A DNA stretch of 64,000 nucleotides from NCBI GenBank assembly GCA_905183005.1, contig CAJJDO010000003.1:283562-347561 (forward strand), read 5' to 3'. Source of the DNA: Paramecium pentaurelia. Lineage: Eukaryota > Ciliophora > Oligohymenophorea > Peniculida > Parameciidae. The notes below the pieces were generated by a model. The model did not search any database. It was not told the origin of the DNA and saw only the letters and a program-made list of their open reading frames with translations. The translations under genes were made by a program, and so were the position numbers. Positions 25,403-41,231 of this stretch are shown one piece after another; the stretch's first letter is position 1; every line of letters begins with the position of its first letter.

Positions 25403-28400
25403 ATGTTTCATTTAGTTTTTTTCTTGGTTGTTTGTTCTTATGTCTATGCTTAAACCAAACTTTAATTGTAAGGCCCTTTGCCCCTTAATATTGATTGCAA
25501 AGTCTCAAGTTTAAGTAAGTAAATTTCTTAAAATTTCAAGTTGAGAATGGATTTATAGGAAATCAATACTTTTATAATTACCTATCTTAAAATGGAGCCC
25601 TTTTATCTTTAAATAAGATTACTTTTAGTTTATGGATGCAAGTTCATTCAGATCCACAATAGAAAGATAGATAAATTATATTTTGTTTTTTTGATGGCAA
25701 TTTATAATCACCTGTAAGAATTATTATAAATTTAGAACATAAATTTGATGCTTTATTATAAGCCAGAAGCTGATGGCACTTATTTATATTTAGAAAATTA
25801 AAAAGTCAATACGATAATCATAAAACTAAAAATTGCTATGTATCTATCTATCCTTTTAAATATATAGAGTAAATAAATTATGGAACTTTTTATTTGTTTC
25901 AATAGATTAAAGTTCCGAAAATTGTTTTATTAATCTTAAATTTTTTTTAACTGGTGATACTTCAACTAATCCTTAATTTTTTCAGTATGCTGAAACATTA
26001 ATAAATTAAAAGTACATTTTCTACTTAATTTTAGATTAATATATAAATTTAATGATCGTTCAAGAATAACAAATGAAAAATTAGTTGGGTTTAGTAGTAA
26101 AGATCAAAAAGCTTGCTTAAACATAGCAAATTTTTATTATATTAATGGATGGACAAGTATGGATAAAGAGATTTATGTTGATTATGATGCGGAACTTAAA
26201 TTTGAATTGAAGCCTTATTTATAGAATGAAATAATTGTAAGTAATACTTTTCCTGATATTTTATTGAGAAAGAATACAATACCTATTGAATTTAGTGGAA
26301 ATATTGGGATGAATTTTTATAAAAATACTTAAATAGTGTATAATTTCTTTGAATAATTGCCCTCATTAACAATAATGTTTTGGGTGAAACCTTAAAATAT
26401 CTTATCATCTTTTTAATTTTTATCATTTACAGATGATGTTTTATAAGAAACAAGTATAGGTTTTGGAGTTAGTAAGCTTTATAAGCTTTTATTTTATTAA
26501 GTTTACACTAAAACCCCATATTGTGATTTACCATAAAACAAATGGAATCATGTTACAATTGGAATTTTGGATATTAGTTTTAATGATGATTTTAAATAAT
26601 TAAATCAAAGGAAATTAATGAGAATTTTTATTGATGATGTTGAAAGAAACCTAACTATTATTACAAACATTAAGCCATATAAAAGATTAGTTTTAGGACC
26701 TGTATTTATGGATGATTAAGGATTAGAAATAATTGATATTTAAGATATCAAAATCTTTAAAGGATTTGGAATAAGATAAACTTTTAATCATGATTGTTTA
26801 TTATTTGTGGGCGATTATTGTGCATTTTGTAAATCAGGCACACATTACTGTAAAGAATAAGATCCTAATGACGATACAAAAATCTATCATTGTCCAGCAG
26901 GATATAAAGAAGAAAATTATAAATGCTCAAAAATACTCATTCCAAATTGTCTCAGATTTTCAACATCAACATCATCATGTAATATTTGTGAATAGAATTA
27001 TGAATTAATAAATGGTTAATGTTAATTAAAAACTTTAATTGTATCTTCCCCATTCAAATGCGATGATTCGAATGCACAACTTTGCTCATTCAACTCAGCT
27101 TTAAATGTAATTCTCAAGGATTTAGATAATAAACAAATAAGCAAATTGTGTTCTAATAATTTATATTCTTCTACTCAATTAAAATGCGCTGGACTGGCAG
27201 TGCCTTCATGCACAAAATCTTAATTTAGAAGTCAATGTGCTTAATGCAATAATAACAATACATTAACTGAAATCAAAGATTGTAAGCCTGTTTGCTTAAC
27301 TAATTTACGATTTAGTGGACCAAATAATATCTGTGTAAGTAAGTGCGATAGATATTTCTTTAAAGTTACTTGTATAGGAAGAAATCCACGATCGGAATAC
27401 TATTGTAATCCTTCAAAAAATTGTTCAAGTACTGAATTAGATCTTGGCTATTACTGTTTGCCTAAAGATTAAAGTGTAGTTGGCTTTACTACTTTCTGTG
27501 GTAAAACTTATCAGAAGTGCCATTCAAGCTGCAAATATTGCTATGGAAATCTAATGACAAATTGTTTGGGATGCTTTAAAGATGTTTATTATAACCCTTA
27601 TATGACATCATGTATACCTGATTGCTCTACAACAAAAAATAATAAATTCTATTATAGTAATAAATATAATTGGACGTGTGAATTAGAATGCCCACCTTGG
27701 TTATATACAGAGAATTTGAATTGTGTTAAAGAATGCAGTGTTGGATTTAAATTATTTTAGAACTAATGTTTTAAAACAAAGTTAATTGATACATATGAAA
27801 CGGTAAAAGAAATTCCTGATGAAGTAGCACCTAAATAAATTGACATACTTTAATATTGTCCTTAATTTTGTAAATCTTGTACAAGTGATACACTTTGTAC
27901 TAGTTGCTTAAATCAGTATCCAATGGATTAGGATATGTGTGTTTAGTCATGTTATCCTCAATACTTAGAAATAATAGATAATGTTGGTTCCTGTAGAGCA
28001 TCTTGTAACCCTCAGGATTTAATTTATGAGAATAACAATATTAACGGATATTAGATTAATTAATGCTTTAAGGAAAAATGTGGTACTATAAGAGCCAATA
28101 AAGATTATTAAACTTTTCTGCATCAAACTGATACTCATCGATGTATGTATCCATGTGAGGATGGATATTATGGTAATACCTTACTCTTATAATGTTTACC
28201 ATGTAGTCATACTTGTGCTACTTGTGAATAAAGTGCTATCTTCTGCACTTCTTGCCCTTACTTTAAATTTTTAGATTCAAATAATTGCTATGACTCTTGC
28301 TAAGGTAAATATGAAAATTATTTGAACTCAAAATGTGAAGGATCATGTTCATCAGGATATTAAGTGATAGAATAATCATAAAATATATATGCATGTGTTG

Positions 28401-31400
28401 AAAGTTGTGGATCAAACTATCCAACTTATTTATATTCTTTAAATAATCGATGTTATGAGGTGTAGCCAGTTGTTGGAGCTTATTGTGAAGGATTTAATTG
28501 TTATAATTGTAATTATAAATGCAAAACATGCTCAGGTCCAAACTCAAATTAATGTTTAAGTTGTAAACCAAAATCATATTTAAAAAACAATGAATGTGTG
28601 AAATAATGCTATCCATAATTTAGTGATAGTTTAAATTGGTTATGTGTTGATGCTTGCCCAACAGGATCTTTTACAACTTATGGTCCAGAAATTGTCAATG
28701 GTAATTCTGTAATAGTTACATATTGTTCTGTAACTTGCTTGTTTAATTAATATTAATTCAAAGAATTATGCTATAACTCAAAACCTTTAGAAACATACTG
28801 TTTATTGAGAACAAATTATTATTTTTGTGATAGTTGTGCCTCAGTTTGCAAAGAATGTCAAAATGCTTACTCTACATCATGCACAAAATGTTCTCCGAAT
28901 GCATTTATATATGGAACTACTTGTTATACTGATTGTCCAAGTATTGCACCTTATAAGGATTTAATTACATTAAAATGTGTTTCTAGTTGCACTTATTTTG
29001 CAGAAAATGGCTATTGCGTTTATTAATGCTCTGATTCATATTACTAATATCCCGCCTTAAAAACATGCTATTAAATGGGTTGTCCTATGGGAACTTATAA
29101 TTTATAATATACAAAACTATGTTTTAGTTGCTACACTGGTTGTGCAACATGCAAAAATGGAAATTCGAGTGGATGTTTGACATGCTCAGATGGTTACTTT
29201 ATGAATGGAGGAACAACTTGTATCAATTCTTGCATTATTGAACCTGATTTAGTTTAAGATTGGGTTAATGGTAGATGCGTTTAATAGTGCCCTTAAGGAA
29301 CATATTTGAGAACATTAGATAATGGAGCACTTGCTTGTACCTAAGATTGCCCAAAATATTATTATTCAAACATTTGTGTTTCTGCATGCCCTAGCTAGAC
29401 TTATTTAGATAAATAAATTTGCAAAAGTTGTGCTGGTCCATGTTCAGAATGTTTTGGTGTTAAAGTTAATGAATGCACTAAATGTGATCTTGGCTATTAT
29501 AGAGATGAAACAACATGTTATTCCGTTTGCCCTGATCTAAAGCCTTATGCAAATTTAGCTGAATAAACATGTGTGGCAGTTTGTCCAGACTACTTATACT
29601 TGAAAAAAAATTATTGTTATAGTCCTTGTCCTACATTTTTATACTATTATGAATTAAATGATAAAAAAGAATGTGTAGATTAATGCTATTCTAAATCTTA
29701 CTTATGGCTTGGTGAATGCTATGAATGCAATTCTATATGTAAGGAATGTTTTGGACCAAATAATGGTAATTGCCTTGAATGTGAACTTCCTTATTTTTTG
29801 AATGAATAGACTTGTTAAGATACTTGTCCTTAGTTTTATGATTTAATAGACCATGTATGCAAAGATGCATGTCCAGTTCATTTAGTAATTTAAGGAGTTA
29901 ATTGTTAAAATGAATGTGATTCTGGATATTTAGTCTATAATTAAGTTTGCGTTCAATTATGCCCAACTTTCGCATATCTTGTAGATGATCACTGTTATGA
30001 TTGCAATTTATATTGTAGTACTTGTTTTGGACCAACAGCTGATGAATGCTATTCTTGCATTGATAACTATTTTTTAGATGAATCAAGTTGTAAATCAGTA
30101 TGTCCTTTATATTATAATAATGAAACTAATAAATGCATGGCAGATTGTAGTAATATGTTTGAAATAACAGAAAAAAAAGAATGTGTTTCATCATGTCCAT
30201 CAAATTATATTATCTGTGAATCTAAATGTGTATTAGTTCTATAGGATGGATATTATTTAGATGGCAATTAATGTTAATAATGTGACCCTAAATGTTCATA
30301 ATGTACTTCAGCAACAGTTTGTTAAGCTTGCGCCAAAAATTTTTATCTTGAAGTCAAATCTTGTGTTAGTTTTTGCTCAAATGAATATTTATTTATGGAT
30401 CCTATTTCAAGATCTTGTGTAACAAAATGTCCTTCTACATTATACCATTTAGAATCATTTGGTAAAAGATTTTGTGTGGCAGACTGCAATTATAAACTTT
30501 ATAGCCAATGTGTTTCTGAATGTCCAAAAGGAATGTATTCAAAAGATTCGGTGTGTACTAAATGTCCATAATATTGTGAAGAATGTGAATCAGCTACAAT
30601 ATGCTCAAAATGTTTATTTGGTTATTATTTATAAAATGGATAATGTTAACTCAGTTGTACGATTGGAAAAACTGATAGAAAGAATATAAAGTGTGTTGAT
30701 GAATGCGATGCCTCTTTATTTGAATATTAAAATGAATGTTTAGAAAATTGTCCTACTGATCCAATTCTATATAATAATAAATAGATATGTGCTCATAGTT
30801 GTCCATAAAAAACATATTAAAATTAGTAAGAGTGTAAAGATTGTGATTTATCATGTGCATTATGTATTGGGCCTTCAGATAAGGATTGTATCATTTGTTC
30901 AGATGGATATTATTTGGATAATCAAATTTGTTCATAAACATGTCCATAATTATATGATGAAGTTAATAAATAGTGTGTTCTTACATGTCCTACTAATCTC
31001 TACTAAGATAACAATAAATGTGTTGAAAGCTGTGGTACTTACTAATACATTAATAACTGTGTTAGTTCCTGTCCAGCATTAACTTATGTTTAAAATTCAA
31101 AATGCTATGATTGTTCTGAAAATTGTAATGAATGCAATTCTTTAGGATGCATCAAATGTGCCCTTGGAACATATTTAAATGATGGCTTATGTAATAATTA
31201 TTGCCCTTATTATTACAATTATGTTAATAATGAATGTGCTTAATTATGTCCTAAAGATACTTATATATATATTGATCATTGTTATTCTCAATGTCCATTA
31301 AGTACTTTTTAGTATAAGAATGACTGTCTTTTAGCATGTCCATAATTAACAGTGTTATTGAATAATTAATGTCTATAATGCCCTGAAAGATGTTTAATAT

Positions 31401-34400
31401 GTAAAAGTGAATATGAATGCTCTAAATGTGAGAGTCCATATTTTTTATTTAATGGCTCCTGTGTTATACACTGCCCATTATAATTACCATTTGAAGATAT
31501 TACTAATGGAAAATGTTTGTCTGCTTGTCCACCAGAAGCTTATGAAAGAGGATATGAATGTGTAAAGGAATGTAATTTAGTCATATACCAAAAATAATGC
31601 CTGTAAAAATGTCCTACTGGATATTATGGTAATGATTATTGTAAACCCTGCCGATTAGAATGTAAAACATGTTCAAGTTTTGAAGTTTGTACAGAATGTA
31701 ACGATAATTTTTTCCTTGAATTTAATTAATGTGATACATTATGTACAAAAATTAAGGATATAAAATCCAAATCCTGTGTCGACACATGTAATTTATTTTT
31801 GTATAAAAATGTTTGTTATGAAGCTTGTCCTTAAAACACTTATGAAAATATAAATGAATGTGTCTTAAATTGTAATGATGGTTATTATGGTTCTTAAGAC
31901 TATAAATGCAAAAAATGTTCATAAGAATGTGCTAGTTGCATAAATGCTTTAGAATGTACTAAATGTAATATTGGATATTTTCTTCATAATAAAAAATGTT
32001 TGGATTAATGTCCAGGATAATTTTTTTCTAACCCTGTAAATAATGAATGCTCAACAAAATGTCCAATATAAACATTTACATTTTAGAACTCATGTCTTTT
32101 TGAATGTCCTTCTGAATATTTTAACGATATGGATAATTATAAATGTGTAAGCAATTGTGGATCTTAATAATATTTAAGTAAAAAGAACTGTTTAAAATGT
32201 GCAATAGAATGTGATTAATGCACTGGAAGAGGAAACAATAATTGTATCAAATGCGCAAGCAGTTTTCAATTAACTGAAGATGGCCTTTGCATAGGCAACT
32301 GTAAAGATGAATATTATAAGTCAGATAATTCATGTCAAAAATGTCTACATAAATGTTAAACATGTGAAAATGGAACTGATTGTATCAAATGTAGAGGTAC
32401 AAATAGAAGCACTTAAGATTGCTCTTGTTAGAAAGGTTATTATGATGATGAATTTTATGATGATTGTTAAAAATGTCCTTGTGATGAATGTACTGCTATT
32501 GATAACTGTCTTATATGTAAGAATAATCTATAAGTTCCTAAATGCTCTTGCGATAGAATACTTAATGAAGATTGGTGTATAACTTGTCAAATAGCAAAGG
32601 TTAATATCTATTTCACTGATGACCTAAATTAAATAATTGTTTATTTTGGTTATTTGATTTCTGTTAATTTAATCAATCCATTTTAACCTTCAGATTGTTC
32701 TTTATGGTTTGATAATTCAGAAATTTTTGGTAAAAATTCCTAATGCTATTTATCATGGAACAGATATGCTGTTCATATAATTTTAAAGCCGTATGCATCT
32801 GTTAACATTGGAGACAAGTTAAGTTTTAAAAACTCCTTTTATAGAGATATAGACCAAGGCATTTGCGATGGTTAATTTATTGAATAATTTATTGAAAATA
32901 AAGTAAAAGAACCTTAAAATTTGTAAAAACCTTATATCCTATTTGATATCCCTTCATTTGTTAGTACATGCAAAATTATATTTATCAAATAAATCCTACT
33001 ACATGGTACTGGTTAAAAAATCTAGAATGTATTGTCTTGGACTCTTAAAGAAATGGAAGATGAAGAATAATATCTACAAATGGATGCATTTTTAGCAAAT
33101 CAATAAAATGAAATTACAATTCCAATTGGAACATTGTAACCAAATGTCACATATACANTGATGGTTATTATGGTTCTTAAGACTATAAATGCAAAAAATG
33201 TTCATAAGAATGTGCTAGTTGCATAAATGCTTTAGAATGTACTAAATGTAATATTGGATATTTTCTTCATAATAAAAAATGTTTGGATTAATGTCCAGGA
33301 TAATTTTTTTCTAACCCTGTAAATAATGAATGCTCAACAAAATGTCCAATATAAACATTTACATTTTAGAACTCATGTCTTTTTGAATGTCCTTCTGAAT
33401 ATTTTAACGATATGGATAATTATAAATGTGTAAGCAATTGTGGATCTTAATAATATTTAAGTAAAAAGAACTGTTTAAAATGTGCAATAGAATGTGATTA
33501 ATGCACTGGAAGAGGAAACAATAATTGTATCAAATGCGCAAGCAGTTTTCAATTAACTGAAGATGGCCTTTGCATAGGCAACTGTAAAGATGAATATTAT
33601 AAGTCAGATAATTCATGTCAAAAATGTCTACATAAATGTTAAACATGTGAAAATGGAACTGATTGTATCAAATGTAGAGGTACAAATAGAAGCACTTAAG
33701 ATTGCTCTTGTTAGAAAGGTTATTATGATGATGAATTTTATGATGATTGTTAAAAATGTCCTTGTGATGAATGTACTGCTATTGATAACTGTCTTATATG
33801 TAAGAATAATCTATAAGTTCCTAAATGCTCTTGCGATAGAATACTTAATGAAGATTGGTGTATAACTTGTCAAATAGCAAAGGTTAATATCTATTTCACT
33901 GATGACCTAAATTAAATAATTGTTTATTTTGGTTATTTGATTTCTGTTAATTTAATCAATCCATTTTAACCTTCAGATTGTTCTTTATGGTTTGATAATT
34001 CAGAAATTTTTGGTAAAAATTCCTAATGCTATTTATCATGGAACAGATATGCTGTTCATATAATTTTAAAGCCGTATGCATCTGTTAACATTGGAGACAA
34101 GTTAAGTTTTAAAAACTCCTTTTATAGAGATATAGACCAAGGCATTTGCGATGGTTAATTTATTGAATAATTTATTGAAAATAAAGTAAAAGAACCTTAA
34201 AATTTGTAAAAACCTTATATCCTATTTGATATCCCTTCATTTGTTAGTACATGCAAAATTATATTTATCAAATAAATCCTACTACATGGTACTGGTTAAA
34301 AAATCTAGAATGTATTGTCTTGGACTCTTAAAGAAATGGAAGATGAAGAATAATATCTACAAATGGATGCATTTTTAGCAAATCAATAAAATGAAATTAC

Positions 34401-37400
34401 AATTCCAATTGGAACATTGTAACCAAATGTCACATATACAATCACAGCTAAATATGTTAATTTCTTGCAAAGAGTCAATTTTACTACTTTTACATTTACA
34501 ACCCTTCCAATTTAAGCTCCTTATGTGTTTTTATCATATGAACCTTTGATTGCAAGAGTTTATGTATTTGATTGTCATGTCTCTTACTCAGATTTGAAAA
34601 ATGAATTCAATGTTGCTATTGAAATAACAGGTAGTAATAACGAATCATATATTTCGTTAAGTTAGTAAATTAATCCTATATATGAAATTCCTCTAAATGA
34701 GTCTCTTCTTCCTAAAGAAACTCCATTATTATTTACTGCCTCAACTGGTAGTTCGATAATAAAAGAAACTATTAATCTAAAATCTAAAATAATTGATATT
34801 AAATTTTTATAAAAAAATAGATTTATAGGTTTGGATAATTAAATTAATGCAAGAGGTTTCGATAGAAATATAGAGGACGAAGTTTTGAGTACTATAGGGA
34901 TTACTTATGAATGGCAATGCAACAACTTAAATAATTTATAACCTTGTAAAACTGATGAAAACTAAATTATGCAATTCCCTTCAAGAAGAATAGTCAATAT
35001 CTTTGCTGATAGTTAGAATACAACTTTAGTTTTCTTTGCAAAAGCATCTAAAGGTGACAGATGGACTGTCAAAGAATAGTTGATAGTTATCACAGATTTT
35101 AACATCGAAGAAGAATTTTATATAAATAATGAAGATCCATAAAATTATATTAATGCAAATGATGAAGTGACAATCTTATTAAAAAAATAATAAAAGTATG
35201 CTTTTATTATTCAATAACATAAAATTTTGTAGTCTATGAAAATATCTGGTTTATCTTTAAAATTTAGATTAGCTGGCTTAACTACTGATTTTAAAAGTCC
35301 TGTCTACATTTATTTGGTACCAGGTAATGAATCTATAGCTTTCAAACTGAACGAATCTCCTCAAAAAGTTTTTTTGTAAATAGAGCCATTAATAGGAGAA
35401 TCTCTAGATTATTTTAATTACACTCTTTCCAATCTTTAAGCTGGAAATTCAGTAAGTTTCTATTATTATTTTGAAAATTCCATTCTTGAAAATGATGTAA
35501 ATGCATAATCTATAATTAATGGAATACCATTAATTACAAACTCTAAAGAAACATCTGGATCATTTTAGCTACCAAATGGAATCACAAATAATTCAATTTC
35601 AGTTTTATGTGAGATATCATCCAATTATGGGGCTAAATCTTATTTGAAATAAGATGTTTATGTGGTTAGGAAAAATTATGAGATGTAATAATTGTACCAA
35701 TCATTCACTAATAAAACAAATTTAGAAGATTTATAAAGTCTTCATACTATGATTGCCCTTATCTAATTAGAAGAATAGTAGGTTTGCTTGAAATAATGCT
35801 CAGGGGTTGGGTCATGTGTAAATAAGAAATGTTAATGTCCACCAGGATATTATTTTCCTGATTGTAGTGGAAATTAAGAATAATAAATATAATTCAATAA
35901 ATTTATGACTGATGTAATGTAATAATTAATCAAAACGCCAATAAAAAATAACAACGACATGAAATTATTTAGTCAATCTCTTTACTTTTTAACATAATTT
36001 AGTTCTAATAATACAATAAGTTTAGAAGATTGCTCAATTATATTACAATCATATATTTAGAATACAAATTCTAGATTAGAATAGATTAATTAATATTCAA
36101 TAAATTTACAATATTAATCAACAGATGATTTTAATTATTCATAAATAGACATTCGCTCTTTAATAAATAAACAAGATTTACACACAGCCCTTAAAAGCAC
36201 AGTTTTTATGTGGGAAAAGACTTTGTTTACCTCAGGCTCAAATGTCTATTAGTTATAAAATCATCTAAATAATTTCATCAATAATATCATTGAGTTAACT
36301 ATCTTTGCTTTAAGCCCTGATGAAAAAATAGATTTTTCAATAGATACTGCATCTATAACAATTAAAAAATCCAAAACCCTCCCTTATAATTCTAGTAGAA
36401 TTTTATAAGAAATCAATAATGAGAATTCAACTATTTATGATATAGTTTAGGCGATTTACATTAGGAACTTTTATGCTTTTGATGGTTATTTCCCATATCC
36501 ATAGTAAATTTATCCATTATATGTATATTAAATCAGATATTCAAATCGAAAAGAAAATATTTAATTAATATAACCAATCTCATATCGATTTGGAATTCAA
36601 AACGATACAACAAACTTGGTTTGTTTATAAAGAAATGCTAAGACTTATGAATGGTTTAATTAAAATTGCACACTCTCTGAAATAAATTCAACGTACTATT
36701 GTAACTGTACAACTCTATCTCCTACAACAATTTGTAATGACTACGATTTTATTTATTAAGGTAATTCAGGATTCCGGATTAATCTTCCAAATATTTTTTA
36801 TATCATTTACATTATTTAATTAATAATATTAGGAATTTTTGTGAGCAAATCAAAAATGTAAGAGAATGAATAATAAACTGAAAATACTAAATTTGGCCGT
36901 GTTTTTAAATTAGCTAAAAATAAAAAAGTGAATATTATTGGAAACTAAGTTTATCCAGTTGAACAGGAAAAGGATACTCGAGAATTAATAACAAAGCCAT
37001 AATTAAACAATTAAGATAACATAAATGATAAGTTTCATTTTAATTATTTCTGGGTACTCAATTTTTGCTAATATTTTTTTTAGAAATACCATTGCTTAAC
37101 ATAGTTAATATTTAAATAATAAGTTTACTTAAGCCCATTCATGAGGTCTCTTTTAATATTATTAAGATGGAATTCAGCAGTGATTGTTGCAGAAGTTTTA
37201 TTTTTGTTTTAATTTGATTACTAAGTTTCACTTTGGATTATACTTGCATCAATTATCATTATGAGAATTAGTGAAAGTTTCCTTAAAGTATATATGATTC
37301 TGATTTTTAGAAATAAATAAAGTATGTTGTTATCATGAAACAAATTATTGTGGTTATAATCATCAAAAGCTTAATATTATTACTTTTGGTATTCACAATA

Positions 37401-37630
37401 TTATGTGGATTATATTTTTATTTAATGATAGACAACTAAACAAATTTAGTAATTTAATTTATTAAATTTAGATATTATCTTATTTTGGTGCAATATTAAT
37501 TGATATCCTTTTACTTGATATAATAATATTTAGCTCTAAAAGATTTTTAGGGGAAAATAAGAAGAAAAACATAAGAAAAAAGATCAAAGAGCTAAAATAA
37601 TTGGCAAAAATTCAAAAGTAGAACGATTGA
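25403..37630 (+). CDS. Giant Cys-rich surface protein, copy A (LamG, furin-like repeats, GPS, multi-TM)
   Basis: Predicted type-I-like surface protein of about 3,600 residues once the 1,283-bp assembly duplication is removed. Signal peptide MFHLVFFLVVCSYVYA. Two ConA/LamG-like segments (KITFSLWMQVHS, about 25610; SLTIMFWVKP, about 26365). From about 26800 to 32590, several dozen furin-like repeats built on CxxC spacing, such as CKECQNAYSTSCTKC and CSTCFGPTADECYSC. Then a beta-rich module, one EGF-like motif (CSGVGSCVNKKCQCPPGYY, about 35800-35865), a GPS-like site WFNQNCTL...YYCNCTTLSP (about 36650-36725) and membrane segments starting IFYIIYIIQLIILGIFV (36793). The layout recalls polycystin-1/adhesion receptors. 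Introns: 26 nt at about 25513, 22 nt at about 25711, 30 nt at 37054-37083 and a 23-nt intron near 37450. Copy B is its inverted twin. Confidence 0.85.
33158..33158. other. Assembly join (single N), 1.28-kb overlap inside copy A
   Basis: Bases 31876-33157 reappear as 33159-34440. The sequence to the left of the N continues in register after 34440, so the join is an unmerged contig overlap. Reading 31876-33157 and then 34441 onward gives the intact frame. Confidence 0.97.
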
Positions 37631-37897
37631 TTTAAAAATTAAATTTTATCTATCTGTTTTATTATTTTTTATGATATTTTGATTTATATTTAATATGTTT
37701 TGTTGTGTTTATTTGGTTTATTTCGAATTTTTAATTGTTGTAATTATATATTTATCATAAATTATATTTTATATTTTGGAATCTTAATTTATTTTTTTGA
37801 AAAAGATTACTCAATTCTCTTAATTAAGTAAATTAATTACTATTCAATAATTTTTTTTTCTTTCTCTTTACTTAGCAGTAAATTTTTCAATACAATC

Positions 37898-39071
<1,174 letters not shown>

Positions 39072-39119
39072 TTTCAAACTAGTTTAGACCTATTATAATA
39101 TAAAGCCCTTTATATAAAT

Positions 39120-40090
39120 GGCTAGAATTAAGATTTTTTTAAAAACTTAAGGATTATTGTTAAAATAATATAGTAAAAGCTTAATATGGTTTTTATCTGG
39201 ATATAAATTAATTAAGTTTATTAAATAATCAAAAAAATCATAAAAATTAATAATTTATTTTATTGATTTAAAATCTGCATACAACATAACTAACTTAATA
39301 AATCTATTCAATTATATTAAAGAAAAGTAAATATTATGTTAGGATGATATAGAATTTTTAAAAGCTCTAATGAGTTGGTAATATATTAATCATAAAAATC
39401 CTAAATATTCATTTTAGAATGGTATACCATAGGTAGTTGCCTATCGCCACTTTTATTCAATATATATACAGATTTAATTAATAACAAATTATATTTAAGG
39501 AACAGCTTTTAATATGTTTTTATATGCAGATGATATGGCTTTTATAATAAAAAAGAAATATATAAAACAATTAATAGAGGATATATAATTAATAAGTTAA
39601 GAATTAGATTTAATTATAAATTATTCTAAATGTGGATTAATGAAAATCAAAAACTGGGAAGATGAAATTTAGATCAATGAAGATACTATCTCAATATTAT
39701 AAAATTATAAATTTCTTGGTGTTTTAATTGATAACGAAGGAACAATTAAACTGAATTAAAATTAATAAAATAAAGCTTCAAATATCTAGCACGATAATTT
39801 AATAAAATATCCGATCAATTTTAATTGGGGAAAAAATTTTTATTAACCTTATTTCTTATATTTATTTCCTATAATGAAAAACTTAATTTAAAAAGATTAA
39901 AAGGTTTTCATATAATTAATGAAATCTAGTTTAAAATTAATGATAAAAATGTCAAATTTGATTTACTTTAATAAAAAATGGAATATTTAATAAATAAAAG
40001 GGATTCAAACAACAATATAATAAAAAAGTTTAATAAGATACCAAAGGTTGCTATATAATATTTAAACTTCCCAAAAAATACTTAGTAATT
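39120..40090 (+). mobile_element. LINE-like reverse transcriptase fragment, frameshifted
   Basis: Retroelement remnant read with TAA/TAG as Gln. RT motif A YFIDLKSAYN (about 39255-39290), motif B split as GIPQ then GSCLSPLLFNIYTDLINN (about 39420-39485) by a one-base loss, motif C FLYADDMAFI (39525-39550) in a third frame, then KCGLMKI and the palm/thumb motif YKFLGVLIDNEG (about 39705-39745). Two frame changes make it non-functional as written. No endonuclease, second ORF, poly-A tail or target-site duplication is visible, so only the RT core is supported. It is in the loop between gene copies A and B, next to the ATT tract. Confidence 0.85.
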
Positions 40091-40964
40091 ATTTTTATCA
40101 CCTTTAAGATAATGTCAATAGCACGAATAAATTTGTCATTATCATCATTTATCTTAATGAAAATTAAATTAATATAATTTAAGATATTTAGAACTTAATG
40201 AAAAAAAGAACTACGATAAAAGAAAATAAGTATAACTAGAATAAAGAATATGTAACATTATTGATGAAGTTGGGGGGAATTTCATTCAATAAACTTATAA
40301 TGATTATTACTAAAAAAGAGATTTTGATCGATTGATATTATTATTATAATTTTAATTAATATTATTATAATTAATTATTATTAATAATCATGAATTCAAT
40401 TTTGAATTTTAACAGTCAGAATTAAAATATGAATTCTATATTCTCTAAAAGAGAAAACTTTAGGCAACTATTAGGAAAAGAATAATTGGAAAAAAAATTC
40501 TATAGATCAAGATCGCCTTTCTATAAGGTTAATTAATAAGATGTAACCAGTTAATATGAATTGAATATCCATTAAAATAATTCAAATAATTAATAATAAA
40601 ATAATACTATTAAAGGTAATATATATGGGTATATGATATATATTAGATAATGGATAATTATACATATGAATTTATTAATAAACACTCATTATTTAAGCAT
40701 ATTAATAAAATTAATAGAAAAATTAATATTCGAAGAAAATATTAATATCTAGATTTAATATCCTAATACTCTAAAATAAGAATAATAGTTGTAAATTAAT
40801 AAAATAAAAGATAATTTGTATATGGAAGATAGTTTTATGATATATTACATATCAACTATTAGAAAAATGAAATAATGAGTAGCTGTATTCTAAATTTTTA
40901 TCCCTGGAAATTTTTGTAAGATGGAAGTGTTTTCATGTAGATAATGATGATGCAGAAATATAAA
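40091..40964. other. Right part of the inverted-repeat loop
   Basis: AT-rich sequence after the RT core. It may be the decayed 3' part of the retroelement, but no motif confirms this. Its last 120 bp (about 40870-40964) resemble the 3' flank of copy C near 57290-57370. Confidence 0.4.
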
Positions 40965-41231
40965 GATTGTATTGAAAAATTTACTGCTAAGTAAAGAGAA
41001 AGAAAAAAAAATTATTGAATAGTAATTAATTTACTTAATTAAGAGAATTGAGTAATCTTTTTCAAAAAAATAAATTAAGATTCCAAAATATAAAATATAA
41101 TTTATGATAAATATATAATTACAACAATTAAAAATTCGAAATAAACCAAATAAACACAACAAAACATATTAAATATAAATCAAAATATCATAAAAAATAA
41201 TAAAACAGATAGATAAAATTTAATTTTTAAA

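Larger units (their letters stand above)
25403..37897 (+). repeat. Left arm of the large inverted repeat
   Basis: Matches, in reverse complement, the block 40965-55822. Identity is visually near 100% from about 31 kb to 37.9 kb and falls toward the gene's 5' end, where substitutions and small indels are common (for example around 26-29 kb). The arm's inner breakpoint is 37897, after TTTTTCAATACAATC. Confidence 0.9.

Noticed and set aside
31876..34440. Apparent tandem duplication inside the giant gene A (and similar ones at 47756-54343 and 59132-63616)
   Set aside because: Each repeat unit abuts a single N and the left and right sequences continue in register, the pattern of unmerged contig overlaps; corrected gene lengths then agree.
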